Assembly (NCBI GenBank): GCA_041658605.1
Contig: JBAZZU010000034.1
Location: forward strand, 1-21,414
Source: JBAZWE01 sp041658605
GTDB lineage: Bacteria > Actinomycetota > Thermoleophilia > BMS3ABIN01
Reading direction: 5' to 3'
DNA length: 21,414 nucleotides
Below the pieces are notes generated by a model. It saw only the letters and a program-made list of their open reading frames with translations. It searched no databases and was not told the DNA's origin. The stretch's first letter is position 1; every line of letters starts with the position of its first letter. Of this stretch, positions 1 to 8,499 are shown one piece after another. A program made the translations under genes and the position numbers.

Positions 1-1
1 T

Positions 2-115
2 GACACCGGCAACCAGGACCGTATCGTGGACGAGGTCTTCCGCTCCGAGCTCGGCATCGGCTGGGGCGATTTTGAGCGTGACTGGAGCCACTACGTCACC
101 GGGAACGGCCAATGA
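2..115 (+). CDS. C-terminal end of an unidentified protein (5' truncated by window)
   Basis: An open frame enters from the left edge and stops with TGA at 113-115, giving 37 residues that end in WGDFERDWSHYVTGNG. The pattern 'aromatic/acidic, FERDW, Y' near a C-terminus recalls the ends of actinobacterial peptidase-MA-like proteins, but this is a memory-based resemblance and too short to assign. The next gene starts 27 bp downstream on the same strand, so the two may share a transcript. Confidence 0.55.
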   Translation, partial: DTGNQDRIVDEVFRSELGIGWGDFERDWSHYVTGNGQ

Positions 116-142
116 TCTACTGTTCAGAAAAAGGCCCGGGCC

Positions 143-1042
143 ATGGATAAAAGATATCTCCTGAAAACCATTGCGATTTTTTTCATCGCGGGCGGCGCGC
201 TGGCGCTCGGCCTCTCGCTGGGCATCCCGTTCGTTCAGAACGAACGGGCCAACACAAAACTGGCAGGCGCCAACAACCACATCGAGGAAGCCAACCTGCT
301 CATGTCCCGCATCGAGGCGGACAAGCTCGGCGCGGACACCTTTACCTCACAGGAAAATATCAGCACCGCCCGCGAGGCCGTGGCGGGCGCTGAACCGCTG
401 CTGAAACAGGCCACGGATTCAGTTCGCGAAGCATCGCGCGACGCCCGTTCGGCAGCAGGTCTGTCCTCCATCTCACCCGACAACCGCGACTACCTGCTCA
501 AGAAGGCGGAAATCGCGGACTTGAGAGAACAGCAGCTGCTGGTCCTCGAAGATACCGTCGTCCAGCTCGGGAACCTCTATAAAGGCGGGTCCGTCGTCTT
601 CACCTCGCTCGAAGAGATGGACATGCTGCTGGGACAGTTCCAGGTCGCGATGAGCATGGTTCAGTCGAACCCGGCTGAAGCCAGCGCGACGCTGAAGCAG
701 ACTTCGCAATCGATGCTCAAGGTGAAGCAGGAGCTGGATGACGGCTATTCGGCGACAGGATTAAACCTGCTTACGGCGATGTCGCAATCGGTCGGTGAAT
801 ACGCCGACCTGTCTTCAATGGCGGCGCAACTGGCCGATGCCGCCGGCGCCGGTGACCAGACACGGGCGCAGGCTGTTGCGATCGACCTGGAGAAAAAGCT
901 CATGACCACGAGCGGCGCGCGCAACGAACTGGAAAACTGGTGGCAGAGCGAGATCGAACCGCGTGAGTCCCTCTACCGCGACCTGCAGGCGCAGATGGAA
1001 ACACTCGATGAAGAGGCCGCTGGCCTTTACGCGACCCGCTGA
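143..1042 (+). CDS. Membrane-anchored helical (coiled-coil-like) protein of unknown function
   Basis: 299 residues. One hydrophobic segment at about residues 8-31 (IAIFFIAGGALALGLSLGIPF) follows a short positively charged N-terminus and looks like an uncleaved signal anchor. The rest (about 32-299) is rich in Ala, Glu, Gln, Leu and Lys with heptad-like spacing and few aromatics, which suggests a long helical bundle outside the membrane. There is no cysteine and no catalytic motif that I recognise. The ATG at 143 is supported by AAGG at 131-134. The reverse-strand frames here are weaker and lack such a signal. I do not recognise the family. The next gene is convergent, so this gene ends its transcription unit. 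Confidence 0.75.
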   Translation: MDKRYLLKTIAIFFIAGGALALGLSLGIPFVQNERANTKLAGANNHIEEANLLMSRIEADKLGADTFTSQENISTAREAVAGAEPLLKQATDSVREASRDARSAAGLSSISPDNRDYLLKKAEIADLREQQLLVLEDTVVQLGNLYKGGSVVFTSLEEMDMLLGQFQVAMSMVQSNPAEASATLKQTSQSMLKVKQELDDGYSATGLNLLTAMSQSVGEYADLSSMAAQLADAAGAGDQTRAQAVAIDLEKKLMTTSGARNELENWWQSEIEPRESLYRDLQAQMETLDEEAAGLYATR

Positions 1043-1087
1043 CCGGGCGGCGGCTTGAGGCGCAGATCATAGCGAGCCTGTCCAGCG

Positions 1088-2071
1088 CTAATCCTGACCC
1101 TGGTTCATCGCCTGCCGAATCAGTCTCTCAGCCTCATCGAAGCCCCCGGTCTGGAGCAGCTCCGCCCGCAATTGCGCCGTGGGCCTGAACCGGCGCAGGA
1201 ACCAGCCGTAGAACTTGCGCATGTGACGCACAGCCCTCGCCTCACCCAACTCGTCGACGAGGTCCGCATAAAAAAGCCCGATCTCGGCCAGCACTTCATC
1301 GAGGGACCGGCTTCCCGGCTCCACCCCTGCCAGCAGATCGGAAAACAGCCAGGGGTCACCAAGGGATGGACGGCCAATCATGAGCGCCGCACAACCTGAT
1401 TCCAGCAACCGTCGGGCGTCTTCGCAGCCAACGATGTCGCCGCTGGCGATGACCGGGATATCCAGAGCCGCGGCCAGCTGAACACTAACCGAATGGTCGG
1501 CCTTCCCCTTCCACATCTGGGCGCCGGTGCGGGGATGGATACATATGGCCGCCGCGCCTGCTTCCTGCAGAAACCCGGCCAGGGAAAGAGCCGTCACCTC
1601 GCGCCCCGGACCCGAACGCATCTTGACAGTGACGGGTATGCCCACGGCGTCCACCATGGCGGCGACGATCCTGGCCGCCAGCCGCTCATCCCCCATCAGG
1701 GCCGATCCGGCCCCGGTCTTTACGACCTTTCTCACCGGGCAGCCCATATTGACATCGATGATGTCCGCGCCTGCCGCCTCCGCGGCCCGCGCCGCCTGGG
1801 CCATGACCTCCGGGTCGCTGCCGAAGATCTGCACCGCAACGGGGTGCTCCGGTGCCGTGAGCTCGAGCATTTCCAGAGTCCTCGCGTTGTGGTATCTCAC
1901 CCCGTAACTGCTGACCATCTCCGTGACCGTGAGCGCTACTCCGAAACGCCGCGCCTGCAGCCTGAATGCGCGTCCGCTTATACCCGCGAGCGGCGCCTGC
2001 ACAAGACGGTTGCGCAGGCGCACGGCGCCGATATTAAAGGGCTCTCTGATATGTGACGTTGTATGCGGCAT
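1088..2071 (-). CDS. dusB: tRNA-dihydrouridine synthase, DusB/NifR3 family
   Basis: 327 residues, the normal length for the family. Dus enzymes are FMN-dependent TIM-barrel proteins that reduce uridines in the tRNA D-loop using NADPH. Visible landmarks are the N-terminal LVQAPLAGISGRAFR strand/loop, TEMVSS at about 50-55, the DVNMGCP motif with the catalytic cysteine at about 111 followed by VRKVVKTGAGSAL, VTVKMRSG, the IHPRTGAQMWKGKADH segment, IPVIASGDI, and the phosphate-binding IGRPSLGDPW. The C-terminal helical domain (KFYGWFLRRF onward) is present. The ATG at 2071 has no clear Shine-Dalgarno sequence. It lies only 16 bp from the start codon of the divergent ABC transporter ATPase gene. 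A housekeeping tRNA modification enzyme; the subgroup (B rather than A/C) is inferred from motif style. Confidence 0.92.
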   Translation of the reverse strand: MPHTTSHIREPFNIGAVRLRNRLVQAPLAGISGRAFRLQARRFGVALTVTEMVSSYGVRYHNARTLEMLELTAPEHPVAVQIFGSDPEVMAQAARAAEAAGADIIDVNMGCPVRKVVKTGAGSALMGDERLAARIVAAMVDAVGIPVTVKMRSGPGREVTALSLAGFLQEAGAAAICIHPRTGAQMWKGKADHSVSVQLAAALDIPVIASGDIVGCEDARRLLESGCAALMIGRPSLGDPWLFSDLLAGVEPGSRSLDEVLAEIGLFYADLVDELGEARAVRHMRKFYGWFLRRFRPTAQLRAELLQTGGFDEAERLIRQAMNQGQD

Positions 2072-2079
2072 GCTAGAAT
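2053..2079 (+). promoter_or_regulatory. Candidate promoter giving a leaderless mRNA for the ABC-2 exporter
   Basis: A strong -10 element, TAGAAT (2074-2079), is preceded directly by an extended -10 TGC (2071-2073). A 4/6 -35-like GTGACG lies at 2053-2058 with a short 15-bp spacer. Transcription would start about 7 nt downstream, at or next to the ATG at 2088, leaving no room for a Shine-Dalgarno sequence. The TANNNT-to-ATG arrangement is typical of leaderless genes in Actinobacteria (known); its use here is inferred. The site lies inside the 16-bp divergent gap and the start of dusB. Confidence 0.5.
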
Positions 2080-2087
2080 ACGCTCAC

Positions 2088-2873
2088 ATGGCTGACGTGG
2101 TTCTTGAAACCCATAATCTAACAAAAGAGTTTATCAAGCGCCGGGGCTTTTCCTCCCCCCTGCATCCGTTTGACAAAACAATATTCACTGCGGTAAAAAA
2201 CATCAGCATCACTGTCGAGCGGGGCGAGATATTCGGATTGCTGGGCCCCAACGGCGCGGGAAAGACAACTCTCACCAAGATGCTCTGCACCCTCATACTG
2301 CCAAGCGGGGGCAGCGCTAGCGTCTGTGGTTATGACCTGGCAAAACAGCAGGGAAACGTCAAAGCTTCTATCGCACTCATCTCCAGCGAAGAACGCAGCT
2401 TTTACTGGCGGCTCACCGGCAGGCAGAACCTCGAATTCTTCGCCGCCCTCCACGGGCTTGCGAAAGATGAAGCCCGGGAGCGCATAGACGAAGCGCTGGA
2501 TCAGGTCGACATGACCGCCGCCGCCGGGCGCACTTTCAAGGAATACTCCACCGGCATGAAACAGCGGATAGGCCTGGCGCGCGGGTTGCTCGCCGATCCG
2601 GACATCTTCTTCATGGACGAACCCACCAAGGGCCTCGACCCCGTCGCCACCAGGAAGCTGCACGACTTCATAATAAACAGGATGGCAGCCGAGGGGAAAA
2701 CCGTCTTCCTCGCGACCCATCACCTGGCGGAGGCGGAACAGGTCTGCAACCGGGTGGGGATAATGTCCAATGGCGAGATGGTGGCGAGCGGCGTCACGGG
2801 CGAACTTACCGGCGATTCATCACTGGCCGAATATTTTCACGCGCTGATATCCGATACGGAAGCGGAGGAATAG
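2088..2873 (+). CDS. ABC-2 exporter ATP-binding protein
   Basis: 261 residues from the ATG at 2088. The open frame runs upstream to 1923, but that part lies antisense within dusB and is not expected to be coding; an ATG at 2070 is the only other near candidate. Walker A is GPNGAGKTT, the signature is YSTGMKQR, Walker B is IFFMDEPTKGLDP, and the switch histidine lies in LATHH. This places it with ABC-2 exporter ATPases (DrrA/NodI/CcmA-like). It energises the membrane protein encoded immediately downstream: the stop TAG and the next gene's GTG are adjacent (2871-2876), so the two are translationally coupled. The substrate cannot be told from sequence. Confidence 0.9.
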   Translation: MADVVLETHNLTKEFIKRRGFSSPLHPFDKTIFTAVKNISITVERGEIFGLLGPNGAGKTTLTKMLCTLILPSGGSASVCGYDLAKQQGNVKASIALISSEERSFYWRLTGRQNLEFFAALHGLAKDEARERIDEALDQVDMTAAAGRTFKEYSTGMKQRIGLARGLLADPDIFFMDEPTKGLDPVATRKLHDFIINRMAAEGKTVFLATHHLAEAEQVCNRVGIMSNGEMVASGVTGELTGDSSLAEYFHALISDTEAEE

Positions 2874-3698
2874 GTGCTGAGAAAACCACTGGCGTTTCTG
2901 AAGAAAGACTTCCTCACGGAGATCAGCTACCGCTTCTCGTTCGTGCTCCAGTTCATAAGCATCTTCTTCTCGGTCGTCATGTTCTATTTCGTTGCCCAGC
3001 TGCTGGGAGAGTCGCCGACCCTGCAGCAGAAACTCGGGGATTACGGTGGTGACGCCTCCCAGAGTTATTTTGCCTTCGTGCTTATCGGCATAGCCTTCTC
3101 CAACTACCTGTCAGTCGGCCTGACGAGTTTTTCCAGCAGTATCAGGGCCGAGCAGATGATCGGCACGCTTGAGGCGATGCTGGTGACGCCTACGCGACTG
3201 TCCAATATCGTCGTCTCTTCCTCGCTCTGGAGCTTTGCCTTCACCTCGATCCAGGTCGCGGTCTACCTGCTGATCGGCGGCATCTTCTTCGGCGTCGATT
3301 TCGGCAATGCCAGCCCGCTGCCCGCGATCACCGCGCTCATCCTGACGGTGGTCGCTTTCAGCAGCCTCGGCATCATTTCGGCCAGCTTCATCATGATCTT
3401 CAAGCGCGGCGACCCCATCGCCTGGGTGATCGCGACATCGTCGACGCTGCTGGGCGGTGTTTATTATCCGATCACGATCCTGCCGGAATGGCTGCAGACA
3501 CTCTCTTACATTTTTCCGATTACTTACGCGCTCCGCGCCATCCGCATGTCACTATTGAAGGGGGCAGGGTTCTACGACGTGGGAGGCGATCTCCTGGCGC
3601 TGGTAATCTTCTCGGTGATCATGCTGCCGATAAGCCTTTTTGTATTTCGCTATGCCGTGGCCAGGGCAAAACGCGACGGCAGCCTCGCCTACTACTAG
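2874..3698 (+). CDS. ABC-2 type transporter permease
   Basis: 274 residues from a GTG start that directly abuts the stop codon of the ATPase gene; GGAGGA at 2864-2869 lies just upstream. About six hydrophobic segments are visible, including YRFSFVLQFISIFFSVVMFYF, IVVSSSLWSFAFTSIQVAVYL, ITALILTVVAFSSLGIISAS, and a last pair ending in VIFSVIMLPISLFVFRYAVA. The C-terminal signature LGGVYYPITILPEWLQ ... IFPITYALRAIR is characteristic of ABC-2 membrane proteins, placing it with drug, polysaccharide or lipid exporters. It would form the channel with the preceding ATPase. The cargo is unknown. Confidence 0.88.
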   Translation: MLRKPLAFLKKDFLTEISYRFSFVLQFISIFFSVVMFYFVAQLLGESPTLQQKLGDYGGDASQSYFAFVLIGIAFSNYLSVGLTSFSSSIRAEQMIGTLEAMLVTPTRLSNIVVSSSLWSFAFTSIQVAVYLLIGGIFFGVDFGNASPLPAITALILTVVAFSSLGIISASFIMIFKRGDPIAWVIATSSTLLGGVYYPITILPEWLQTLSYIFPITYALRAIRMSLLKGAGFYDVGGDLLALVIFSVIMLPISLFVFRYAVARAKRDGSLAYY

Positions 3699-4104
3699 AG
3701 ATTCCGCCTGCTACTTTTTCATTTGTTGATCAACCCCTTAACTTAAGCAAACTGTCCTTCTGAGGATAAGTAAACTGTCATTCTGAGAAGCGAAGCGACG
3801 AAGAATCTGCTTTTACAGCAAACAGAAGATTCTTCTGCGCTCCTCGCTCCTCTCCGAGTGTCTCGGAATGACTATTCGGAGAAAACCTGAGCTGATAGAT
3901 AATCGCTCACTGGTATGACACCGGTGAAAACATTAAGCAGAATTAAGAAGGCGTGAGAACGGCCTCGATAAAAGCTACACTTAGGCACACAAACATTTAG
4001 AATATGTTTTGATGCGCAAAGAGACGCCGCATCCGCGCAGCGATGAACCTCCTGGCCAACCGCGGCACTTCAAGGTAAAGGCGCAATAGTCCGACTTCCC
4101 GTTC
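3699..4104. other. Non-coding intergenic region before rpoN
   Basis: 406 bp without a convincing gene. It holds the palindromic repeat described separately (3749-3872). Around 3998-4003 there is a TAGAAT that could be a -10 element for rpoN, but the matching -35 is poor (at best 3/6 at 3974-3979). The stretch just after the permease stop has a short T-run (3714-3719) with no stable hairpin before it, so I do not call a terminator. Confidence 0.5.
3749..3872. repeat. Imperfect palindromic interspersed repeat (REP/MITE-like)
   Basis: The left arm, GTCATTCTGAGAAGCGAAGC... reaching AAGAATCT at 3801-3808, faces a right arm running from AGATTCTTC at 3827-3835 to GGAATGAC at 3865-3872. Together they can form a long interrupted hairpin of about 97 nt. 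The left end is preceded by a partial direct copy: AAACTGTCCTTCTGAG (from 3749) and AAACTGTCATTCTGAG (from 3772), period 23. Elements with the core GTCATTCTGAG...GAAGAATCT recur in many bacterial genomes (from memory). No transposase is nearby. It could act as an mRNA-end structure for the exporter genes. Confidence 0.6.
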
Positions 4105-5484
4105 ATGAATCTGAAACCCGTTCTAACAACCGCTCCGACCACAAGCCAGCAACTGGTGCTCTCCCCGAGGCTGTACCAGAGCTTGAGCATACTGCGGCTC
4201 GGCGCCTTTGAGCTTCAGGAGCTCATACAGAAAGAGCTCGATGAGAACCCCACCCTGGAGATTCCGGAGGCCGCCGATTTTGAGGCAGAACCCGGACAGG
4301 TATCGGAACGGGAGCTCTGGGATGATTACCTGGGCGCGAACCGCGGTGATCGTGGCGGCGGCAATACAGCGACCCCCGGAGAACTTACCGCCTGCGCCGA
4401 GACCCTTTCGGAGCATCTGACCCTGCAGCTGCACCTCGAGAACCTGACAGACGCGCGGCGCCGCATCGGGCTGGCGATAATCGGCAGCCTCGATGAGGAC
4501 GGCTACCTGCGTGAACCAGTGGAGGAACTGGCAGCCACGATCAACAAGCCGGCCGCCGAGATCGAGGATGTGCTGAGGATCGTACAGCGGTTCGATCCGC
4601 CCGGAGTCGCAGCCCGGAACCTCGAGGAATGTCTTGCCATACAGCTCGAACAGATCGGCGCCGGTGAAACCGCGATCCGCATCGTGCGGGAATTCCTGCC
4701 GCAGGTCGCCCATAACGCGTTTGGAGAGATAGCGAAATCGCTCGGCGTCTCGAACCTGAAAGTAAGGCGAGCTGTCGAGGTGATCCGCAGCCTCTGCCCC
4801 TCACCGGGTTCGCTTTTTGACACGAGCCCGCCCGCGGCGGCGGTCATCCCCGACGTCTACGCGCGGGTCGACCGCGGCCGTATCCGCATCCTGGCCAACC
4901 GTGAGATTGTGCCATCACTCAAGCTCAGCCGCCTGTATCAGGAGATGGCCTCAAAAAAGTCTGACGCAGAACCTGCGACCACGGCTTACATCAAGGATAA
5001 ACTTCAGGAGGCGTCACGCCTCATACGCGACATCGACCACCGGCGGACGACGGTCACGAAGGTCGCGCGCGCCATCGCCGAAGCCCAGCCGGAGTTCTTC
5101 ACCCAGGGGCCGGAGCATCTGCGGCCGCTGGGCCTGGAGAAGATCGCCGCGAGCCTCGACGTCCATCCGTCGACGATAAGCAGGGCGCTCCTCGGCAAGT
5201 ACATGAGCACGCCGCACGGGATTTTCGAATTCCGTTATTTCTTCTCCTCCGGATATGCTGCCGCAAAAGGCGGTGAAGGACTCGCGGCCAACGCGGTGAA
5301 GAAACGCCTGGCGGGGATAATCGCGCGCGAAGATGCGCAGCATCCGCTTTCGGACCAGAAGCTTGTCGGTCAGCTCAAGGAGAACGACATCAGCATCTCC
5401 CGGCGCACGGTGGCAAAATACCGCGAACAGCTCGGCATCGCACCGTCCTGGGAACGAAAGAAAGATACGGCGGGCCAGAGCTGA
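4105..5484 (+). CDS. rpoN: RNA polymerase sigma-54 factor RpoN
   Basis: 459 residues, full length for the family. Region I (about 13-52) has the Gln/Leu-rich activator-responsive sequence TSQQLVLSPRLYQSLSILRL...LQELIQKELDENP. An acidic linker follows, then the core-binding domain (about 90-290). The DNA-binding part includes the helix-turn-helix LEKIAASLDVHPSTISRALLGKY and the segment GIFEFRYFFSSG. The C-terminal RpoN box, SRRTVAKYRE (about 432-441), reads the -24 element and matches the usual ARRTVAKYRE except for the first residue. RpoN directs polymerase to -24/-12 promoters and needs an AAA+ activator, such as the one encoded at 7065-8408. The ATG at 4105 has only a weak ribosome-binding sequence. 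Two near-perfect -24/-12 promoters occur in this window. Confidence 0.97.
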   Translation: MNLKPVLTTAPTTSQQLVLSPRLYQSLSILRLGAFELQELIQKELDENPTLEIPEAADFEAEPGQVSERELWDDYLGANRGDRGGGNTATPGELTACAETLSEHLTLQLHLENLTDARRRIGLAIIGSLDEDGYLREPVEELAATINKPAAEIEDVLRIVQRFDPPGVAARNLEECLAIQLEQIGAGETAIRIVREFLPQVAHNAFGEIAKSLGVSNLKVRRAVEVIRSLCPSPGSLFDTSPPAAAVIPDVYARVDRGRIRILANREIVPSLKLSRLYQEMASKKSDAEPATTAYIKDKLQEASRLIRDIDHRRTTVTKVARAIAEAQPEFFTQGPEHLRPLGLEKIAASLDVHPSTISRALLGKYMSTPHGIFEFRYFFSSGYAAAKGGEGLAANAVKKRLAGIIAREDAQHPLSDQKLVGQLKENDISISRRTVAKYREQLGIAPSWERKKDTAGQS

Positions 5485-5491
5485 CAAATAT

Positions 5492-7042
5492 ATGATGATC
5501 GATCAAAAACCAAAAACGGTGGCGAAACTCCGCGATGCCATCCTCGTGTCGATCCTTGTCGCCGTCATCAGCTACTTCCATTACCGCCCCGTGCATCTCG
5601 ATTACATCTCCCACGAGGCCTTCCATATATCGCTCACGAGGCTTTACTACATTCCCATCATCTATGCAGCGATCAGATTCGGCATCAGGGGCGGCCTGCT
5701 GACATCGCTCAGCATCACCGCGCTCTTCGTTCCCTACGCCTTCATGTCTTTGGGAGGCTTTTCCGAAAGCGGCTCCCTGGAGAACTTCTTCGAAGTAATT
5801 CTTTACAATGTCGTCGCCTTCACGACCGGCGCAGTAGTAGATTCACGGCGCCGCCAGCAGCAGCGCTACGAGGAAGTCATGGAACTCAACAAGGAGATCG
5901 AAGACCGTGAGACCGCCCTGCGCAACATGAAGGCATACACCGAGAGCATACTGGGAAGCGTCAGCAGCGGTGTCATCTCCGTCGATCGCCGCAGGCAGAT
6001 AGTCACGGTCAACCCGGCGGCGGCGCACATCATGGCGCGCGATGAAGAAGACATGGTCGCCTACCCCCTGGAAAAAATCTTTGATGGACATGAGGAACTG
6101 CTGCGGGCCGCCGAGCTGGTTCTCTCGGAGGAGCAGAACCGGGCGACGCTGGAGATGGAGCTCACATCAAACGGCAGGCCTGTGACAGTGGCGGTAAGAG
6201 TCACGCCTCATCGCAGCCGGGGCCAGACGGTGGGCATAGTCATAACCCTCGAAGACCTTACCGAGGTCAAGGACCTCACCGAACAACTGCTGCGGGCCGA
6301 CAAGCTGTCCGGCCTCGGCGAGCTGGTCGCCGGCGTCGCCCACGAGGTGCGCAACCCGCTCGGTGTTATCAAGGCCAGCGTGCAGATGATGGAGCAGGAG
6401 ATGGAGATGGGCTGCCAGGACGCGGAGCTGACCCATGTCATGATCCAGGAGATAGACCGGCTCGACGCGGTTGTCAACACGCTGCTGGACTTCGGCCGTC
6501 CTTCAAAATCCCGGTTCGAGGAGGTCGAGCCCCGGCATGTCATCGATGAGGTCGTCCTGCTCACCAGGCAGTTCGCCAAACAGCAGAAGATCGTCGTGCA
6601 TAAAAATTACCCGGACGAACTTCCGGAAATCCACGCTGACGAAGACAGGCTGAAGCAGATTTTCGTCAACCTCATCTCCAACGCGATACAATCGATGCCG
6701 GATGGCGGTCAAATCACGATCGATGCCGCCGCGTCCGAAGGCTACCTGAAGATTTCCTTTGCCGACACCGGCATCGGTATCACCGAAGAGGAGAAGGAGC
6801 GCATTTTCGATCCCTTCCATACAACCAGGGCCGAAGGCAGCGGCCTGGGCCTCTCCATCGTGCACCGCATCGTCGACGCCCACAACGGCTTTATAAAGGT
6901 CGAGAGCCGTCCGGGCGAGGGCAGCACTTTTATAGTGGGACTGCCGCTGGCGCATTCGCGTCCGGCTGGCGCATTCGGGAAGGAAGATTCGGACGGCCCG
7001 GCGAATGAACCGGCTGAGAAGGAATCTGAAAGTTCTGTTTGA
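5492..7042 (+). CDS. Membrane PAS sensor histidine kinase (NtrB/AtoS type)
   Basis: 516 residues from the ATG at 5492, 7 bp after the rpoN stop; ATG at 5495 is equally possible. The open frame extends back to 5333, but that part overlaps rpoN and is unlikely to be used. Residues about 15-117 hold three to four membrane segments with few loops (AILVSILVAVISYFHY, LYYIPIIYAAIRFG, GLLTSLSITALFVPYAF, EVILYNVVAFTTGAVV). A short coiled coil and a PAS domain (about 147-255) follow. The HisKA domain has GVAHEVRNPLG with the phosphoacceptor His at 284. The ATPase domain has the N-box FVNLISNAIQSMP, DTGIGI, a phosphate-acceptor-loop-like FDPFHTTRAEGSGLGL, and the final GEGSTFIVGLP. It probably phosphorylates the NtrC-family regulator encoded 22 bp downstream. 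The signal is unknown. Confidence 0.93.
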   Translation: MMIDQKPKTVAKLRDAILVSILVAVISYFHYRPVHLDYISHEAFHISLTRLYYIPIIYAAIRFGIRGGLLTSLSITALFVPYAFMSLGGFSESGSLENFFEVILYNVVAFTTGAVVDSRRRQQQRYEEVMELNKEIEDRETALRNMKAYTESILGSVSSGVISVDRRRQIVTVNPAAAHIMARDEEDMVAYPLEKIFDGHEELLRAAELVLSEEQNRATLEMELTSNGRPVTVAVRVTPHRSRGQTVGIVITLEDLTEVKDLTEQLLRADKLSGLGELVAGVAHEVRNPLGVIKASVQMMEQEMEMGCQDAELTHVMIQEIDRLDAVVNTLLDFGRPSKSRFEEVEPRHVIDEVVLLTRQFAKQQKIVVHKNYPDELPEIHADEDRLKQIFVNLISNAIQSMPDGGQITIDAAASEGYLKISFADTGIGITEEEKERIFDPFHTTRAEGSGLGLSIVHRIVDAHNGFIKVESRPGEGSTFIVGLPLAHSRPAGAFGKEDSDGPANEPAEKESESSV

Positions 7043-7064
7043 TTAACCATGGAGGAACCGGCAT

Positions 7065-8408
7065 ATGCCTGGCACCATCCTGATAGTAGATGACGAAAAA
7101 AACATGCGCTTCGTAGTCGGGCGCGCTTTAAAGAGCGCAGGCAACGACGTGCGTGAGGCGGCATCGGGCGAAGAAGCCCTGAAGTCCTTCGAAGAGTCGG
7201 TGCCCGACATGGTGATACTCGACCAGCGCATGCCCGGCATGGACGGCATCACGACGCTTACCCGCATCAGGCAGGAGCACCCCGGCCTGCCGGTGATCAT
7301 GCTTACGGCGCACGGCAACGTTGAGAGCGCCGTCGAGGCCATGAAGGCCGGCGCCACTGACTATCTGACCAAACCGTTCGATGTCGAGGAGCTGAAACTC
7401 TCGGTGGAGAAAGCGCTCAGGGTCAGCAAGCTCGAACAGCAGGTGGACTACCTGCGCGGTGAGCTCGACCGCGAATATGACACGTCGGGCATCGTCGGCA
7501 ACAGCCCCCAGATGAAAGAGATAATGTCAACTGTCGCGCGCGTCGCCACCTCGGACGCCACGGCAATGATCTACGGCGAGAGCGGCACCGGCAAGGAGCT
7601 CATCGCCAAGGCGCTCCACGAGCAGAGCGACCGCAGCAAGGGCGCGTTTATACAGCTGAGCTGCGCGGCGCTACCGGAGACATTGCTGGAAAGCGAGCTC
7701 TTCGGCTACGAAAAAGGCGCATTCACCGGCGCCGCCGACTCCCGGCCCGGGCGTTTCGAACTGGCCGACGGCGGCAGCCTCTTCCTCGACGAGATCGGCG
7801 ACGTCTCGCCGACTGTGCAGGTGAAGCTGCTCAGGGTGCTTGAGAACCGGAGCTTTGAAAGGCTGGGCAGCTCGAAGACGACCAGCGTCGACGTGCGCCT
7901 GATCGGCGCCACAAACCGTGACCTCGGGGCCATGATCAAGACAAGCGAGTTCCGCGAAGATCTTTTTTACCGCCTGAACGTCATCCCCATAACCATGCCG
8001 CCCTTAAGGGAGCGCGTCGGCGACATCAGACTGCTTGCGGAGCATTTCCTCGTGCGTTTCGCGCCCGCCAAGAAACTCTCGGCCGAGACCAACAGGCTGC
8101 TCGAGGCCCATTCCTGGCCGGGAAACGTGCGCGAGCTGCAGAACACGATCGAGCGCGCAGCCATTTTAAGCGCAGGCGAGGTGATCGTTCCCGAAGACCT
8201 GCCGGTGGAAGTGCGTTTAAAGACACCCGCCGGAGACGAGACCATAAAGCTGCCCGCCGATGGAATCACGCTGGGCAAGGTCGAGAAAGAGCTCATCGCG
8301 CAGGCGCTGGAACGCACTGGCGGCAACCGCACCAGGGCGGCCGAACTGCTGGGTATCAGCCGCCATACCCTCCTTTACCGGATAGAGAAATACGAACTGG
8401 ACAAGTGA
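7065..8408 (+). CDS. NtrC-family sigma-54-dependent response regulator
   Basis: 447 residues with the standard three-domain order. The receiver domain (1-120) has phosphoacceptor Asp53 in ILDQRMPGMDG and conserved Lys103 in TKPFD. The AAA+ domain (about 140-370) has Walker A GESGTGKE (171-178), the sigma-54-contacting loop GAFTGA (218-223) intact, Walker B GSLFLDEIGD, and the arginine-finger region FREDLFYRLNV. The C-terminal Fis-type helix-turn-helix is GNRTRAAELLGISRHTLLYRIEKY. It binds enhancer sites and uses ATP hydrolysis to open sigma-54 promoters. A good Shine-Dalgarno (GGAGGA, 7050-7055) precedes the ATG. Gene order rpoN, kinase, regulator suggests one signalling module. Its candidate targets are the surface operon at 15281 and the gene at 20952. 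Confidence 0.96.
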   Translation: MPGTILIVDDEKNMRFVVGRALKSAGNDVREAASGEEALKSFEESVPDMVILDQRMPGMDGITTLTRIRQEHPGLPVIMLTAHGNVESAVEAMKAGATDYLTKPFDVEELKLSVEKALRVSKLEQQVDYLRGELDREYDTSGIVGNSPQMKEIMSTVARVATSDATAMIYGESGTGKELIAKALHEQSDRSKGAFIQLSCAALPETLLESELFGYEKGAFTGAADSRPGRFELADGGSLFLDEIGDVSPTVQVKLLRVLENRSFERLGSSKTTSVDVRLIGATNRDLGAMIKTSEFREDLFYRLNVIPITMPPLRERVGDIRLLAEHFLVRFAPAKKLSAETNRLLEAHSWPGNVRELQNTIERAAILSAGEVIVPEDLPVEVRLKTPAGDETIKLPADGITLGKVEKELIAQALERTGGNRTRAAELLGISRHTLLYRIEKYELDK

Positions 8409-8413
8409 TTTCC

Positions 8414-8442
8414 TTGATTCTCATAAGTGACACAGGTATTCT
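8414..8442 (+). promoter_or_regulatory. Sigma-70 type promoter for the FtsX/LolD-type transporter operon
   Basis: TTGATT (8414-8419) and TATTCT (8437-8442) are separated by exactly 17 bp; each matches 4 of 6 consensus bases. Transcription would begin near 8449, about 50 nt before the permease ATG at 8500. Located in the 91-bp gap between the response regulator and the permease, so the transporter genes need not depend on the upstream module. Confidence 0.5.
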
Positions 8443-8499
8443 GAATAGCGATCCCATGTATAACTTTTGTTCATCTACCGAGGAGCCGAAAGAGCTGAA

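Noticed and set aside
1923..2087. Longer N-terminus for the ABC ATPase
   Set aside because: The extra 55 codons are antisense to dusB and carry no homology-like pattern; the typical N-terminus begins at 2088.
5333..5491. Longer N-terminus for the histidine kinase
   Set aside because: It lies within rpoN in another frame and encodes an Arg/Ser-rich shadow sequence.
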